Assembly: GCF_900537075.1 (NCBI RefSeq)
Contig: NZ_UNRA01000002.1
Coordinates: forward strand, 607,249 to 671,248
Length of the DNA stretch: 64,000 nt
Source of the DNA: Tropicibacter sp. Alg240-R139
GTDB taxonomy: Bacteria; Pseudomonadota; Alphaproteobacteria; Rhodobacterales; Rhodobacteraceae
Direction: 5' to 3'
The translations under genes were made by a program, and so were the position numbers. The notes below the pieces were generated by a model, which made no database searches, was not told the origin of the DNA, and saw only the letters and a list, made by a program, of their open reading frames with translations. Below are positions 1 through 8,028 of the stretch, one piece after another (positions within the stretch are counted from its first letter, which is position 1; each line of letters begins with the position of its first letter).

Positions 1-927
1 GCTGACTTTGTCCACAGTCGGTCCTTCATAGTCGTTTGCGTCTGCATAGGCCTGATAAAGTGAAACATCCTTTGACAGGCCTTGGGCAAGTGCTTTTGTC
101 TGTTCGGATTGAATTTCGTGGTGCCGGGCAAGAGCCTCTGTCGCGAATAAGCTATCTGGTGTCGGTACATGGACAAACGCGTCCGCAGTGTCAGTTCCAC
201 GCGCTATCATCGCATAGTCACGGTCGGCCACCTTTTGTCGTGCATTGGGGTTGATATAGCGGATTGCAAAGCCGATCCGCCGGTCATTCGACACGTTGGG
301 GCCCGAGCCATGGAAGGTCAGCCCGTGATGCAGAGAAATTTGGCCGGGCTGCAACTCAATATGGGTCTTCTCCTCGTCGTTTACGGCCACCGCAATCTCT
401 TGTCCGCGCGATAGCAGGTTGGTTTCGGCAAACGTGTCGTTGTGCGGCATGATCGGGTTCTTGTGACTGCCTTTGACAAAATCCATGCAGCCGCTGTCGA
501 TGGTTGCCGGGGACAGGGCCACCCAGGCCGTGACCTGGTCTGATGTTTCTCCCAAGCCCCAGTAGGTCAGGTCCTGGTGCATGCCAACGACGTGTTTGGT
601 CTGGGGTTCCTTGATAAAGAATTCGGCGGACCAGATCATTAGGTCCGGTCCAAGGATCCCCTCGACCGTGTCCAGAATGCGCGGATCAGTGGCCAGTTTC
701 GCGGCCAGCGGCATCACTATATGCGCGTGGTTACGCTTGTAGGTCATCAGCGGCTTGGGGAGATCGGCCGCCAGCCAGTCACGCTCGATCCTTTCCAATT
801 GCGTCCGCAGGTTGGCGGCTTCTTCGGGGGGCATGATCTGAAGCGGGAAAAGAAACCCCTCGTTCCAATATTGGTTCTTCTGCGCGTCGGTCAGATGACC
901 GTTGTCCAGGGAAAGGGGCTGCGGCAT
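1..927 (-). CDS. Phytanoyl-CoA dioxygenase (PhyH) family protein, 3' end missing
   Basis: The minus strand is open from an ATG at 927 to the window edge (309 codons, no stop), so the C-terminus lies outside. The protein begins MPQPLSLDNGHLTDAQ. It carries the Fe(II)/2-oxoglutarate dioxygenase ligands: H-x-D in the segment GMHQDLTYWG, a distal His in HHGLTFHGSGPN, and a following Arg in RRIGFAIRY that would bind 2-oxoglutarate. PhyH enzymes hydroxylate small organic substrates; the substrate here cannot be told from sequence. A LysR-type regulator gene is transcribed divergently 107 bp away, with an 11-bp inverted repeat between them, so the two probably form a regulator/target pair. Confidence 0.85.
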   Translation of the reverse strand, partial: MPQPLSLDNGHLTDAQKNQYWNEGFLFPLQIMPPEEAANLRTQLERIERDWLAADLPKPLMTYKRNHAHIVMPLAAKLATDPRILDTVEGILGPDLMIWSAEFFIKEPQTKHVVGMHQDLTYWGLGETSDQVTAWVALSPATIDSGCMDFVKGSHKNPIMPHNDTFAETNLLSRGQEIAVAVNDEEKTHIELQPGQISLHHGLTFHGSGPNVSNDRRIGFAIRYINPNARQKVADRDYAMIARGTDTADAFVHVPTPDSLFATEALARHHEIQSEQTKALAQGLSKDVSLYQAYADANDYEGPTVDKVS

Positions 928-1004
928 GGTGGCTCCTGGGGCTGCGGATGCGTTGAGCCAAGTTATGCTGTGTCGCGTAATTCTCAGAACGCGAAGTCTT
1001 GCAG

Positions 1005-1031
1005 CTTAGGCTAAGTTTTGCTTAGCCTAAG
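1005..1031. promoter_or_regulatory. Perfect 11-bp inverted repeat between PhyH and lysR genes
   Basis: CTTAGGCTAAG (1005-1015) and CTTAGCCTAAG (1021-1031) are exact reverse complements separated by TTTTG. The dyad ends 3 nt before the LysR start codon and lies 78 bp upstream of the divergent PhyH start. LysR proteins bind dyads of the T-N11-A type, so an autoregulatory operator shared by both genes is likely. The function is inferred. Confidence 0.65.
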
Positions 1032-1034
1032 CGA

Positions 1035-1931
1035 ATGGCCTCTCGTATCCCCTCCCTGAACTGGCTGCGCGTGTTCGAAGCGGCCGCGCGCACAGAAAGT
1101 TTTGCGCGCGCAGCGCAGCAATTGAACATGTCTGCTGCTGCCGTCAGTCAACAGGTCAAGGCACTCGAGTCTCAGTTGGGCGCACGTCTGTTTGTACGGC
1201 ACCCCCATTCGGTGACACTGACCGAGGCGGGGCGGGGGTATCTGCCTTCGGTGCAGCAGTCACTGTTGATGCTGGAAACGGCGACCACTGGGCTGTTCGG
1301 TGAAACCCGACAACAACGGGTGTTTGTGCAATCCAACATGCTGTTTGCGCACGGGTTTCTGGCGGCGGGAATTCCGGTCTTTAATGAAACACACCCCGAC
1401 GTACGCGTGATGCTTGGCACCAGCAACCAAGCCAGTGAAAGTGCCAGCCAGTTCACTGATTTGCAGATCGTCTTTGGCAATCCAACGCTGTTTGGTGCGT
1501 CGCATGATCCACTCTTGGAAGAACGCCTGTTTCCAATGGCTGCACCAGAAGTGGCTGAAAGGATCAACTCACCGCACGATCTGCTGGACCATGTGCTGAT
1601 CGAGGTGGCGTCGCATCGTGCGGGGTGGCCCTATGTTTTCAAGGCTCTGAAGCTACCCCGGGGGAGCCTGCGCCATACCTTTGTGGATAACACGATTCTG
1701 GCGTCAACCATGGCAGCTGCAGGGGGCGGTGTTTGTCTTGCCAGGTCGCCAGCCAGTGACGTCATCACATCCTTGAGCGGACTGATGCCCTGTTTGCCGG
1801 GGTTTGAGGTGCCTGGGCAAGAAGGGTACCACCTCGTCTATTCGGATAAACCATCGCTGCGTCCAGCCGCCCTTGTCTTTCGCAACTGGTTGTTGGATTA
1901 TCTTACCGAGAACGGGCATCCTCCCGATTAA
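1035..1931 (+). CDS. LysR-family transcriptional regulator (GcvA-like)
   Basis: A 298-residue protein with an N-terminal winged helix-turn-helix (about residues 5-64: LNWLRVFEAAARTESFARAA, then SAAAVSQQVKALE) and a C-terminal periplasmic-binding-like effector domain (about 95-290). Opening the HTH with PSLNWLRVFEAAAR is typical of the GcvA/AmpR branch. The ATG at 1035 must be used or nearly so, because later Met codons would cut the HTH. There is no Shine-Dalgarno: the 27 bases before the start are an inverted repeat, so the mRNA may be leaderless. It is divergent from the PhyH dioxygenase gene and probably controls it. The effector is unknown. Confidence 0.9.
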   Translation: MASRIPSLNWLRVFEAAARTESFARAAQQLNMSAAAVSQQVKALESQLGARLFVRHPHSVTLTEAGRGYLPSVQQSLLMLETATTGLFGETRQQRVFVQSNMLFAHGFLAAGIPVFNETHPDVRVMLGTSNQASESASQFTDLQIVFGNPTLFGASHDPLLEERLFPMAAPEVAERINSPHDLLDHVLIEVASHRAGWPYVFKALKLPRGSLRHTFVDNTILASTMAAAGGGVCLARSPASDVITSLSGLMPCLPGFEVPGQEGYHLVYSDKPSLRPAALVFRNWLLDYLTENGHPPD

Positions 1932-2012
1932 GCGTCGTCCGCCACGCTGATCGAAGGACAGATGGCTTTGATCCTCCGAGCGGGTGTCACAGATGACCGT
2001 CCCCACGTTTTA

Positions 2013-2049
2013 CGGTGGTGCGCCTCGCCGCAGGCGAGGCGCACCACCG
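2013..2049. terminator. 17-bp perfect hairpin between convergent genes; possible degenerate repeat copy
   Basis: CGGTGGTGCGCCTCGCC (2013-2029) pairs perfectly with 2033-2049 around a GCA loop. It lies between the convergent lysR and lrp genes. There is no T tract on either strand, so intrinsic termination is uncertain. The following bases (2060-2096) end in GGGGCGGGAGCAT, resembling the 3' end of the type-2 repeat at 18381, so this may be a decayed copy of that family. Confidence 0.5.
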
Positions 2050-2122
2050 CCGCAAAGGCCCGTCAGGGCATGCAGCGGGGGCGGGAGCATCTCCGGGTAT
2101 GCAGGGCCAGTACGCGTCGGCA

Positions 2123-2560
2123 TTAACGCCCGCTCCGATCTAGCTTGGTGGACAGATGGATCAGGCTTTCCGAGGATAGAACCCCGCGCGCCTCTCCGAT
2201 CCGGTCAAGGGTTGCGTCTAATTCGGCTGTGGTCGTCGCGCTGACCTGCACTTGCAAATCAAACCGACCTGAGGTTGTGTGCACCACCTCGACGCCGGGC
2301 AAGCTACGCAAGCGGCTCAGAACGGCCGGTCCGGTGCGCGGTTCGATCGAGACCAACACCGTAGCTTGCAATGGTGGACGGGCCGCGGCGCTGAGACGCA
2401 GAGTATAGCCTGCAATGATGCCACTGTTTTCCAAGCGTTCGATCCGGGCTTGAACCGTGGTGCGCGCCAGACCCAAAAGTCGCGCCAATTCGGTAACGGG
2501 CGTGCGCGCGTTGTCTCCCAACAGGGTCAGAAGCTTTGTATCGATTTCATCAGGTTGCAT
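2123..2560 (-). CDS. Lrp/AsnC-family transcriptional regulator
   Basis: A 145-residue protein with an N-terminal HTH (residues 3-50; IDTKLLTLLGDNARTPVTEL, then GLARTTVQARIERLE) and a C-terminal ligand-binding RAM domain (about 65-140). Both the length and the domain order are typical of Lrp/AsnC. The gene is divergent from a PLP-dependent amino-acid decarboxylase, with 104 bp between start codons. Single-target Lrp regulators usually sit beside the amino-acid gene they control, so the decarboxylase is the probable target. The ligand (perhaps ornithine, lysine or arginine) is a guess. Confidence 0.9.
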   Translation of the reverse strand: MQPDEIDTKLLTLLGDNARTPVTELARLLGLARTTVQARIERLENSGIIAGYTLRLSAAARPPLQATVLVSIEPRTGPAVLSRLRSLPGVEVVHTTSGRFDLQVQVSATTTAELDATLDRIGEARGVLSSESLIHLSTKLDRSGR

Positions 2561-2630
2561 GGTGCTTTCGGCGGAATGACGACTCTTTCTTGCATATTAC
2601 TCACTTCGCCGCATGAAATCGACGATTGAT

Positions 2631-2661
2631 TGCCTCACCTTTAGAAAAAAGCAGTGAGGCA
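2631..2661 (+). promoter_or_regulatory. Hairpin that would sequester the decarboxylase ribosome-binding site
   Basis: TGCCTCAC (2631-2638) and GTGAGGCA (2654-2661) are exact reverse complements with a 15-nt A-rich spacer. The right arm contains GTGAGG (2654-2659), the Shine-Dalgarno of the gene starting at 2665. Folding of the leader would hide it. The dyad could instead be an Lrp operator. Confidence 0.5.
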
Positions 2662-2664
2662 CCG

Positions 2665-3807
2665 ATGCAGCATCTTTCAACCCCCTGGGCCACCCCGGAA
2701 ACTCATCTCAGCCGTATTCAACCGGACCATCCGGTGATGTACCTGTCGCCTGCGGTCCTTCAGGCCACCGCGCGGCGGTTCCAGCAAGGCTTTGACGGGC
2801 TGGTCACTTACGCCGTCAAAGCCAACGACCGGGCCGAGGTGCTGGCCAATCTGGTTGCGGCGGGTGTGACCACGTTCGATGTGGCCTCTCCGGCCGAGAT
2901 GCAGGCGGTGCGCACGGCTTTGCCGGACGCAGTTCTGCATTACAACAACCCGGTGCGCTCCGAGATCGAGATCGCGGCGGGCATCGCTCATCAGGTGGCG
3001 AGTTGGTCAGTTGATGATGGGACCGAGCTGGACAAGTTGGCAGCCGTGCCAAAGTCCTGCGAAATTTCTGTCCGCTTTGCTTTGCCGGTCGAAGGCGCGG
3101 CATATGACTTTGGTGAAAAATTCGGAGCCTCCAAGAACGAGGCCATAACGTTGTTGCAGCGTGTAGCGGCGCAAGGCTGGGTGCCGTCCTTGTGCTTCCA
3201 CCCCGGAACCCAATGCGAAGACGCCAATGCCTGGGCGCGCTACATTGAGGCCGCGGCCGACATCGCTCAACAGGCCGCTGTGCCTCTGGCGCGGCTGAAT
3301 GTAGGGGGCGGGTTTGCAGCGCATCGCAACGGGCAAGCGCCTGATCTGGACGTCGTGTTCAAGACGATCCGCGAAACCGTAGATCACGTGTTCCCTGAAG
3401 GTGCGCCCAAGCTCATCTGCGAACCCGGCCGCGCCATGGTATCTGAGGCCTTTGTACTTGCGACCCGGGTCAAGGGCATGAAACAGGAAGGGCGCATCGT
3501 CTTTCTGAACGACGGCATCTACGGGGGTCTTGTTGATCTGCGGGACATGGGATTGATGGACCGCGTGCGCGTCGTCTCGGAAGATGGCACCGAACGCGCA
3601 GGTCCTGGCAAGGCTCGCGTCGTCTTTGGCCCCACCTGTGACAGCCTGGACCGCCTGCCTGATGGTCTTTTTCTACCGGATGATATGCAAACTGGTGATT
3701 ATCTGTTGATTGCAGGTATGGGTGCCTATTCGGTTGCCATGTCCACGGTGTTCAATGGCTATGGGTTGCACGACGTGGCGACAGTGCTGTCATTCTCTGG
3801 ACACTGA
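2665..3807 (+). CDS. Type III PLP-dependent decarboxylase (ornithine/lysine decarboxylase family)
   Basis: A 380-residue alanine-racemase-fold decarboxylase. The PLP lysine is in YAVKAN (K52). Further family motifs are HPGTQC, the glycine loop NVGGGF, the phosphate-binding EPGRAMV and the active-site Cys in GPTCDSLD near the C-terminus. It probably makes putrescine or cadaverine in the cytosol. ATG 2665 is chosen over the in-frame TTG at 2626 because GTGAGG lies 5 nt upstream and homologues begin near here. It is divergent from an Lrp-type regulator. Ornithine versus lysine preference is not decidable from sequence. Confidence 0.88.
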   Translation: MQHLSTPWATPETHLSRIQPDHPVMYLSPAVLQATARRFQQGFDGLVTYAVKANDRAEVLANLVAAGVTTFDVASPAEMQAVRTALPDAVLHYNNPVRSEIEIAAGIAHQVASWSVDDGTELDKLAAVPKSCEISVRFALPVEGAAYDFGEKFGASKNEAITLLQRVAAQGWVPSLCFHPGTQCEDANAWARYIEAAADIAQQAAVPLARLNVGGGFAAHRNGQAPDLDVVFKTIRETVDHVFPEGAPKLICEPGRAMVSEAFVLATRVKGMKQEGRIVFLNDGIYGGLVDLRDMGLMDRVRVVSEDGTERAGPGKARVVFGPTCDSLDRLPDGLFLPDDMQTGDYLLIAGMGAYSVAMSTVFNGYGLHDVATVLSFSGH

Positions 3808-3853
3808 GCCCCTGCGGGCTATCGTCGCGACCTGAGCCAGCAGGGAGCGCGCG

Positions 3854-6151
3854 ATGGAAAAGTTCGGAAAAAGCCAACCAGTCAAACGGGTCGAAGACAT
3901 CCGCTTTCTAACCGGGCAGGGGCGGTTCATGGAAGATGTCGCCCCAGACGGTGCGTTTTACGCCGCATTCTTCCGCAGCCAGGTCGCCCATGCGAACATC
4001 ACGTCGTTGGAATTGGACGCGGCGCGCGAGCTTGAAGGCGTACACCTAGTTGTAACGGTCGATGATCTGGAGGCCGCTGGCGTCAAGGTCGCAATGGATG
4101 GCACCACGCTGCGAAACCGCGACGGCTCCGCAGCGGCTGCACCTGAACGGCCGATGCTGGCACGGGGTCGGGTTCGCTTTGTCGGCGAACCGGTGGCCAT
4201 GGTTGTGGCCGAGACCCCGGAACAGGCTCGCGACGCGCTCGAAGCCATCAGGATGGATACCGAAGATCTGCCTGCCAAGACCGACCTTGCACCCGGTGGG
4301 GCAGAACTGCATCCCGAAGCGCCCGGTAACCGCGCCTTTGATTGGGGGCTGGGCGATGAAGCGGCGACCCAAGCCGCTTTTGAGGCCGCAGCGCAAGTGG
4401 TCTCTCTCGATGTGCACGACAACCGGATCATCGCCAATTCGATGGAGCCGCGCGGATGTCATGCAGCGTGGGAAGGCGACCACCTTCACTTCTCATACGG
4501 TGGCCAAGGCGTTTGGGCCATGAAGACGCAACTGGCCGACAAGCTTGGGATGGAGCCTGAAAACCTGCATGTCACCACGCCGGATGTGGGCGGCGGTTTT
4601 GGCATGAAGGCGATGCCGTACCCTGAGTACATCCCCGTTGCCCATGCCGCGCGCGTCTTGTGTCGACCGGTGCGCTGGATGTCCGAGCGCACGGAGGCGA
4701 TGCTGACCGACAACCACGGCCGCGATCTGACCTCGCTGGCCGAGCTGGCCTTTGACGCCAACCACAAGATCACAGCCTACCGCGTACAGACGCGCTGTAA
4801 TCTGGGCGCCTACAACAGCCATTTCGCGCAGGCCATTCAGACCAACCTGTTCAGCCGCGTGCTAATGGGGGTCTATGACGTGCAGACCACCTGGCTGCAG
4901 GTCGAAGGGATTTACACCAACACCACTCAGGTCGATGCCTATCGCGGGGCCGGTCGGCCCGAAGCGATCTATGTGCTGGAACGCGTCATGGATCGCGCCG
5001 CGCGTGAGTTGGGGGTCAACCCATGGGAGCTGCGGCGCAAGAACTTCATCAAGCCCGATGCGTTCCCTTACAAGACCGCAACCGGTGAAACCTATGACGT
5101 GGGCGATTTTGACATGATCCTGTCGCGTGCCGGGGATCAGGCCGAAGCCGCAGGCTTTGCCGCCCGCCGCGCGGCGGACGCTGAGCGCGGTCTGCTGCGA
5201 GGGCAGGGCCTGTGTTACTATATCGAAAGTATTCTGGGTGATCCTTCTGAGGGCGCGACGGTTGAGTTCTGTGACGATGGCTCGGTCAACCTTTATGTCG
5301 GGACGCAGTCGAACGGGCAGGGGCATGAGACGGTTTATGCTCAATTCCTTGCCGATCAGACCGGCATCCCGGCGGAATTGATCCGGGTTGTGCAGGGCGA
5401 CAGTGACCGCATCGCGCAAGGCGGGGGAACGGGCGGGTCCCGTTCCGTGACCACGCAGGCCAACGCCACCTTGGCGACGGTCGATGTGATCCTCGCCGCA
5501 TTCACGCCCTATCTTGCCGACAAGATGGGGGTTCAGGAGAGCGACGTCATGTTCGACGACGAGACATTCCGTGCCCAGGGGTCCAACTTGACCCCGACGC
5601 TGGTTGAGGCGGCCGAGATGGCGCGCGCGGATGGTCGCGCTGACTTACTACGGCACGAGGCGCGGGCACAGTTGCCCGGACGCAGCTATCCCAACGGGGC
5701 CCATGTTGCCGAGGTTGTGATCGACCCCGAAACCGGTGTGACCACAGTTGACCGTTACACAGTGGTTGATGATTTCGGTAATCTTATTAACCCGATACTG
5801 GCCGAGGGTCAGGTGCATGGCGGTGTGGCTCAGGGCATTGGTCAGGCTGTGACCGAGCACGTTGTGCATGATGCGGATGGACAACTGCTCACGGCAACGT
5901 TGATGGACTATGCCTTGCCCCGCGCCGCCGACGTGCCCATGATTGAGTTTACCTCGCAACCGGTTCCGTCGACAGCCAACCCCATGGGGATGAAGGGCTG
6001 CGGCGAGGCCGGAACGGTCGGGGCGCTGGCCGCCGTGGCAAACGCCGTGCAGGACGCGCTCTGGGATCGGGGGGTGCGTCAGGCGGACATGCCGTTCACA
6101 CCTCTCAAAGTATGGGAAATGATCAAGGATGGTTCTGTCGCGGCTGAGTAA
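3854..6151 (+). CDS. Xanthine dehydrogenase-family molybdopterin-binding large subunit (CoxL form II-like)
   Basis: A 765-residue molybdenum-hydroxylase large subunit. The N-terminal a/b hammerhead begins near VKRVEDIRFLTGQGRF, followed by the molybdopterin-binding region. The active-site loop reads AYRGAGRPE (about residue 361), the form II signature, rather than AYRCSFR of true CO dehydrogenase. The Moco-binding GGGTGGSRS and the catalytic Glu in GMKGCGEAGTVGA (about residue 718) are present. AGGGAG precedes the ATG by 7-8 nt. The partner FAD and 2Fe-2S subunits are absent on both sides, so this is an orphan that must find partners elsewhere. The substrate is unknown; CO oxidation is unlikely. 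Confidence 0.88.
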   Translation: MEKFGKSQPVKRVEDIRFLTGQGRFMEDVAPDGAFYAAFFRSQVAHANITSLELDAARELEGVHLVVTVDDLEAAGVKVAMDGTTLRNRDGSAAAAPERPMLARGRVRFVGEPVAMVVAETPEQARDALEAIRMDTEDLPAKTDLAPGGAELHPEAPGNRAFDWGLGDEAATQAAFEAAAQVVSLDVHDNRIIANSMEPRGCHAAWEGDHLHFSYGGQGVWAMKTQLADKLGMEPENLHVTTPDVGGGFGMKAMPYPEYIPVAHAARVLCRPVRWMSERTEAMLTDNHGRDLTSLAELAFDANHKITAYRVQTRCNLGAYNSHFAQAIQTNLFSRVLMGVYDVQTTWLQVEGIYTNTTQVDAYRGAGRPEAIYVLERVMDRAARELGVNPWELRRKNFIKPDAFPYKTATGETYDVGDFDMILSRAGDQAEAAGFAARRAADAERGLLRGQGLCYYIESILGDPSEGATVEFCDDGSVNLYVGTQSNGQGHETVYAQFLADQTGIPAELIRVVQGDSDRIAQGGGTGGSRSVTTQANATLATVDVILAAFTPYLADKMGVQESDVMFDDETFRAQGSNLTPTLVEAAEMARADGRADLLRHEARAQLPGRSYPNGAHVAEVVIDPETGVTTVDRYTVVDDFGNLINPILAEGQVHGGVAQGIGQAVTEHVVHDADGQLLTATLMDYALPRAADVPMIEFTSQPVPSTANPMGMKGCGEAGTVGALAAVANAVQDALWDRGVRQADMPFTPLKVWEMIKDGSVAAE

Positions 6152-7205
6152 GAAACTTCTGGGTTGGCTTGGACGGCCACTGCGGTCTGAGCATTCTTCA
6201 GAGACGCCGCATCGCGGACCTCAGACGCATGTGCTCATTCTGGATGGAACCATGTCCACGCTAGAGCCGGGACGTGAAACCCATGCCGGGCAAGTCTTTC
6301 GTCTGGCGTGTGAGATGGGCTCTCAAGTCTCGGTTTTCTACGAAGCAGGTGTGCAGTGGAAGAGCTGGCGTTCCACAATGGATGTGATGATGGGCCGCGG
6401 TATCAATCGCCAGATTCGCCGCGCTTATGGTTATCTTGCTTCGCGTTACAAACCCGGCGACCGGATCTTTCTGGTCGGATACTCGCGTGGGGCCTACGGC
6501 GTGCGCAGTCTGGCGGGCGTGATTGACATGGTCGGATTGCTCAAGGCCGAGCACGCGACCGTTCGCAATATCCGCCAAGCCTATCGTCACTATGAATGCA
6601 ACCCAAGTGGCCCCCACGCGGCCGCTTTTGCACGGGCGTATTGCCATGACGAAACACCCATCGAAATGGTTGGGGTTTGGGATTCGGTGAAGGCTTTGGG
6701 TATGCGATTGCCGCTTTTGTGGCGGTGGGCCGAGGCGCGCCACGCCTTTCATAACCATCAACTGGGGCCGAGCATCCAGCATGGCTATCATGCACTTGCA
6801 CTGGACGAAACGCGGCAGGTGTTCACGCCTGTGCTTTGGCAATGTTCACCTGGGTTCAAGGGTCATGTCGAGCAGGTTTGGTTCCGGGGCAGTCATGGCG
6901 ACGTGGGCGGGCAGTTAGGTGAATACGAGCAAGCACGCCCCTTGGCCAATGTCTCGTTGGTTTGGATGCTGGAAAAGGCCGAGAAACACGAGTTTCCCTT
7001 GCCTCAGGATTGGCGTGACCGTTTCCCAGCCGATCCAGATGCACCCTCGGTTGGGACGTGGCGGGGGTGGGGAAAGATCTTTTTGCTTCGAGGTCCACGT
7101 GTGGTTGGGCGCGACAGATCAGAATGGCTGCATGAAACGGTTCGCCCCGAAGATGTACCCGGAGCAGCCCAGGCACCGATGGCACATCCAACAACCACCC
7201 ATTGA
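6129..7205 (+). CDS. DUF2235 alpha/beta hydrolase (T6SS phospholipase Tle1-like fold)
   Basis: A 358-residue hydrolase. Near the N-terminus LILDGTMSTL is the first strand of the DUF2235 fold. The nucleophile elbow is GYSRG (S119). Candidate catalytic partners are D185 in GVWDSVKALG and H256 in WFRGSHGDVGG. The family includes Tle1 phospholipases, but no VgrG, immunity gene or signal peptide is nearby, so a toxin role is not supported. The start overlaps the preceding CoxL-like gene by 23 bp, suggesting translational coupling. The 3' end is followed by a dispersed repeat (7247-7465). The substrate is unknown. Confidence 0.8.
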   Translation: MVLSRLSKKLLGWLGRPLRSEHSSETPHRGPQTHVLILDGTMSTLEPGRETHAGQVFRLACEMGSQVSVFYEAGVQWKSWRSTMDVMMGRGINRQIRRAYGYLASRYKPGDRIFLVGYSRGAYGVRSLAGVIDMVGLLKAEHATVRNIRQAYRHYECNPSGPHAAAFARAYCHDETPIEMVGVWDSVKALGMRLPLLWRWAEARHAFHNHQLGPSIQHGYHALALDETRQVFTPVLWQCSPGFKGHVEQVWFRGSHGDVGGQLGEYEQARPLANVSLVWMLEKAEKHEFPLPQDWRDRFPADPDAPSVGTWRGWGKIFLLRGPRVVGRDRSEWLHETVRPEDVPGAAQAPMAHPTTTH

Positions 7206-7246
7206 ACAGACGGGTGCCTCAAATCATGTACCAGTCATTCGGGGAA

Positions 7247-7465
7247 CCTCCCGCACCCGAGCGATCCCGACTACGTCGGAACCGCTAGCGGCTTTGGGCC
7301 GCGCGCCGCGCTGCGCGCGGCGCGGTTCCGCCAAGACGAATTCTGCTGCCAGAGACATCTGTGGAAGATGGGTGAGAACAGGCGCGACTGCCGAGCGAAG
7401 CGAGGCCCGGCCCAACGGGAGAAGGTGTCCCGCCAGGGGCGCCTACGACGGGCGGGAGTGCCCCT
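7247..7465 (+). repeat. Dispersed structured repeat, copy 1 (modules A and B split by insert)
   Basis: Module A is at 7248-7300, a 53-nt block matching 54704-54756 and the complement of 21154-21206 without gaps. A 10-bp GC palindrome follows (arms 7302-7311 and 7315-7324, loop TGC). About 85 nt of unrelated sequence comes next, then module B at 7411-7460. In B, AGGTGTCCC pairs with GGGGCGCCT around a GCCA loop, allowing G-T pairs. This fills most of the 313-bp gap between the convergent DUF2235 and thioesterase genes; no coding signal is seen here. Confidence 0.85.
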
Positions 7466-7518
7466 TTCCCATAATAAATGAGCAACTTGTCGATACAGCC
7501 AGGGACGCGAATGTTGGT

Positions 7519-7971
7519 TTATTGCATCTTCATGATGATGCAAGTGGTGGACCCTGTGGCGTAGAGCCTGTCATCTTTGACACCGCGAATTTCGCCATGA
7601 GCGATCCCGGTGGATCGGCCTGCATGGTTGGTGATTCCGATAGCTTCGATCTGGGTGCCCAATTTGATCGGTCGGATGATATTCACCTTGTATTCCAACG
7701 TCGTATAGGTCGATCCGGTGGGCACCTTGGTCCATACTGCGCAGGCCATGCAGCTGTCGAGCAGGGTGCCGTACCAGCCGCCATGAACAACGCCATGAGG
7801 GTTGGTCGATCCTTCATTTGGAATGCCGCGAAAGATCACTTTTCCCTCGTCAACACTGTACGGAGCAAAGCCCAAGGTACGAGCCATCGGCGCGCCGGGG
7901 ATGTCGCCGTTCAGCACTGCCTGCATCAACTCCAGGCCGGATCGGTCGGTGATATCAAATGTGTCGCTCAT
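7519..7971 (-). CDS. PaaI-family acyl-CoA thioesterase (hotdog fold)
   Basis: A 150-residue single hotdog-domain protein. The segment NPHGVVHGGWYGTLLDSCM has the HGG motif and the following helix typical of PaaI/4HBT thioesterases. The C-terminal strands (YKVNIIRPIKLG, then GRSTGIAHGEI) complete the fold. It hydrolyses an acyl- or aryl-CoA thioester in the cytosol; the substrate is unknown. AGGAGG lies 6 nt upstream of the ATG. It is 57 bp downstream of metF on the same strand and could be cotranscribed, without an obvious functional link. Confidence 0.85.
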   Translation of the reverse strand: MSDTFDITDRSGLELMQAVLNGDIPGAPMARTLGFAPYSVDEGKVIFRGIPNEGSTNPHGVVHGGWYGTLLDSCMACAVWTKVPTGSTYTTLEYKVNIIRPIKLGTQIEAIGITNHAGRSTGIAHGEIRGVKDDRLYATGSTTCIIMKMQ

Positions 7972-8028
7972 TGCTCGCCTCCTGATCTTTTACCGCCACG
8001 CTAGCAGCGGCGCACCGTGCGGCAAGCC

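Noticed and set aside
3854-6151. Aerobic carbon monoxide dehydrogenase
   Set aside because: The active-site loop is AYRGAGR, not AYRCSFR, and the medium and small subunits are missing.
6129-7205. DUF2235 protein as a type VI secretion toxin
   Set aside because: No VgrG, PAAR, chaperone or immunity gene nearby; stand-alone DUF2235 hydrolases are common.
7271-7543. Recurring peptide GPKPLAVPT in small frames near 7271, 21055 and 54556
   Set aside because: Not a protein family: it is the translation of repeat module A. It did help to reveal the repeat.
6919-8004. 361-codon plus-strand open frame
   Set aside because: Overlaps the DUF2235 gene, crosses the repeat, and is antisense to the thioesterase.
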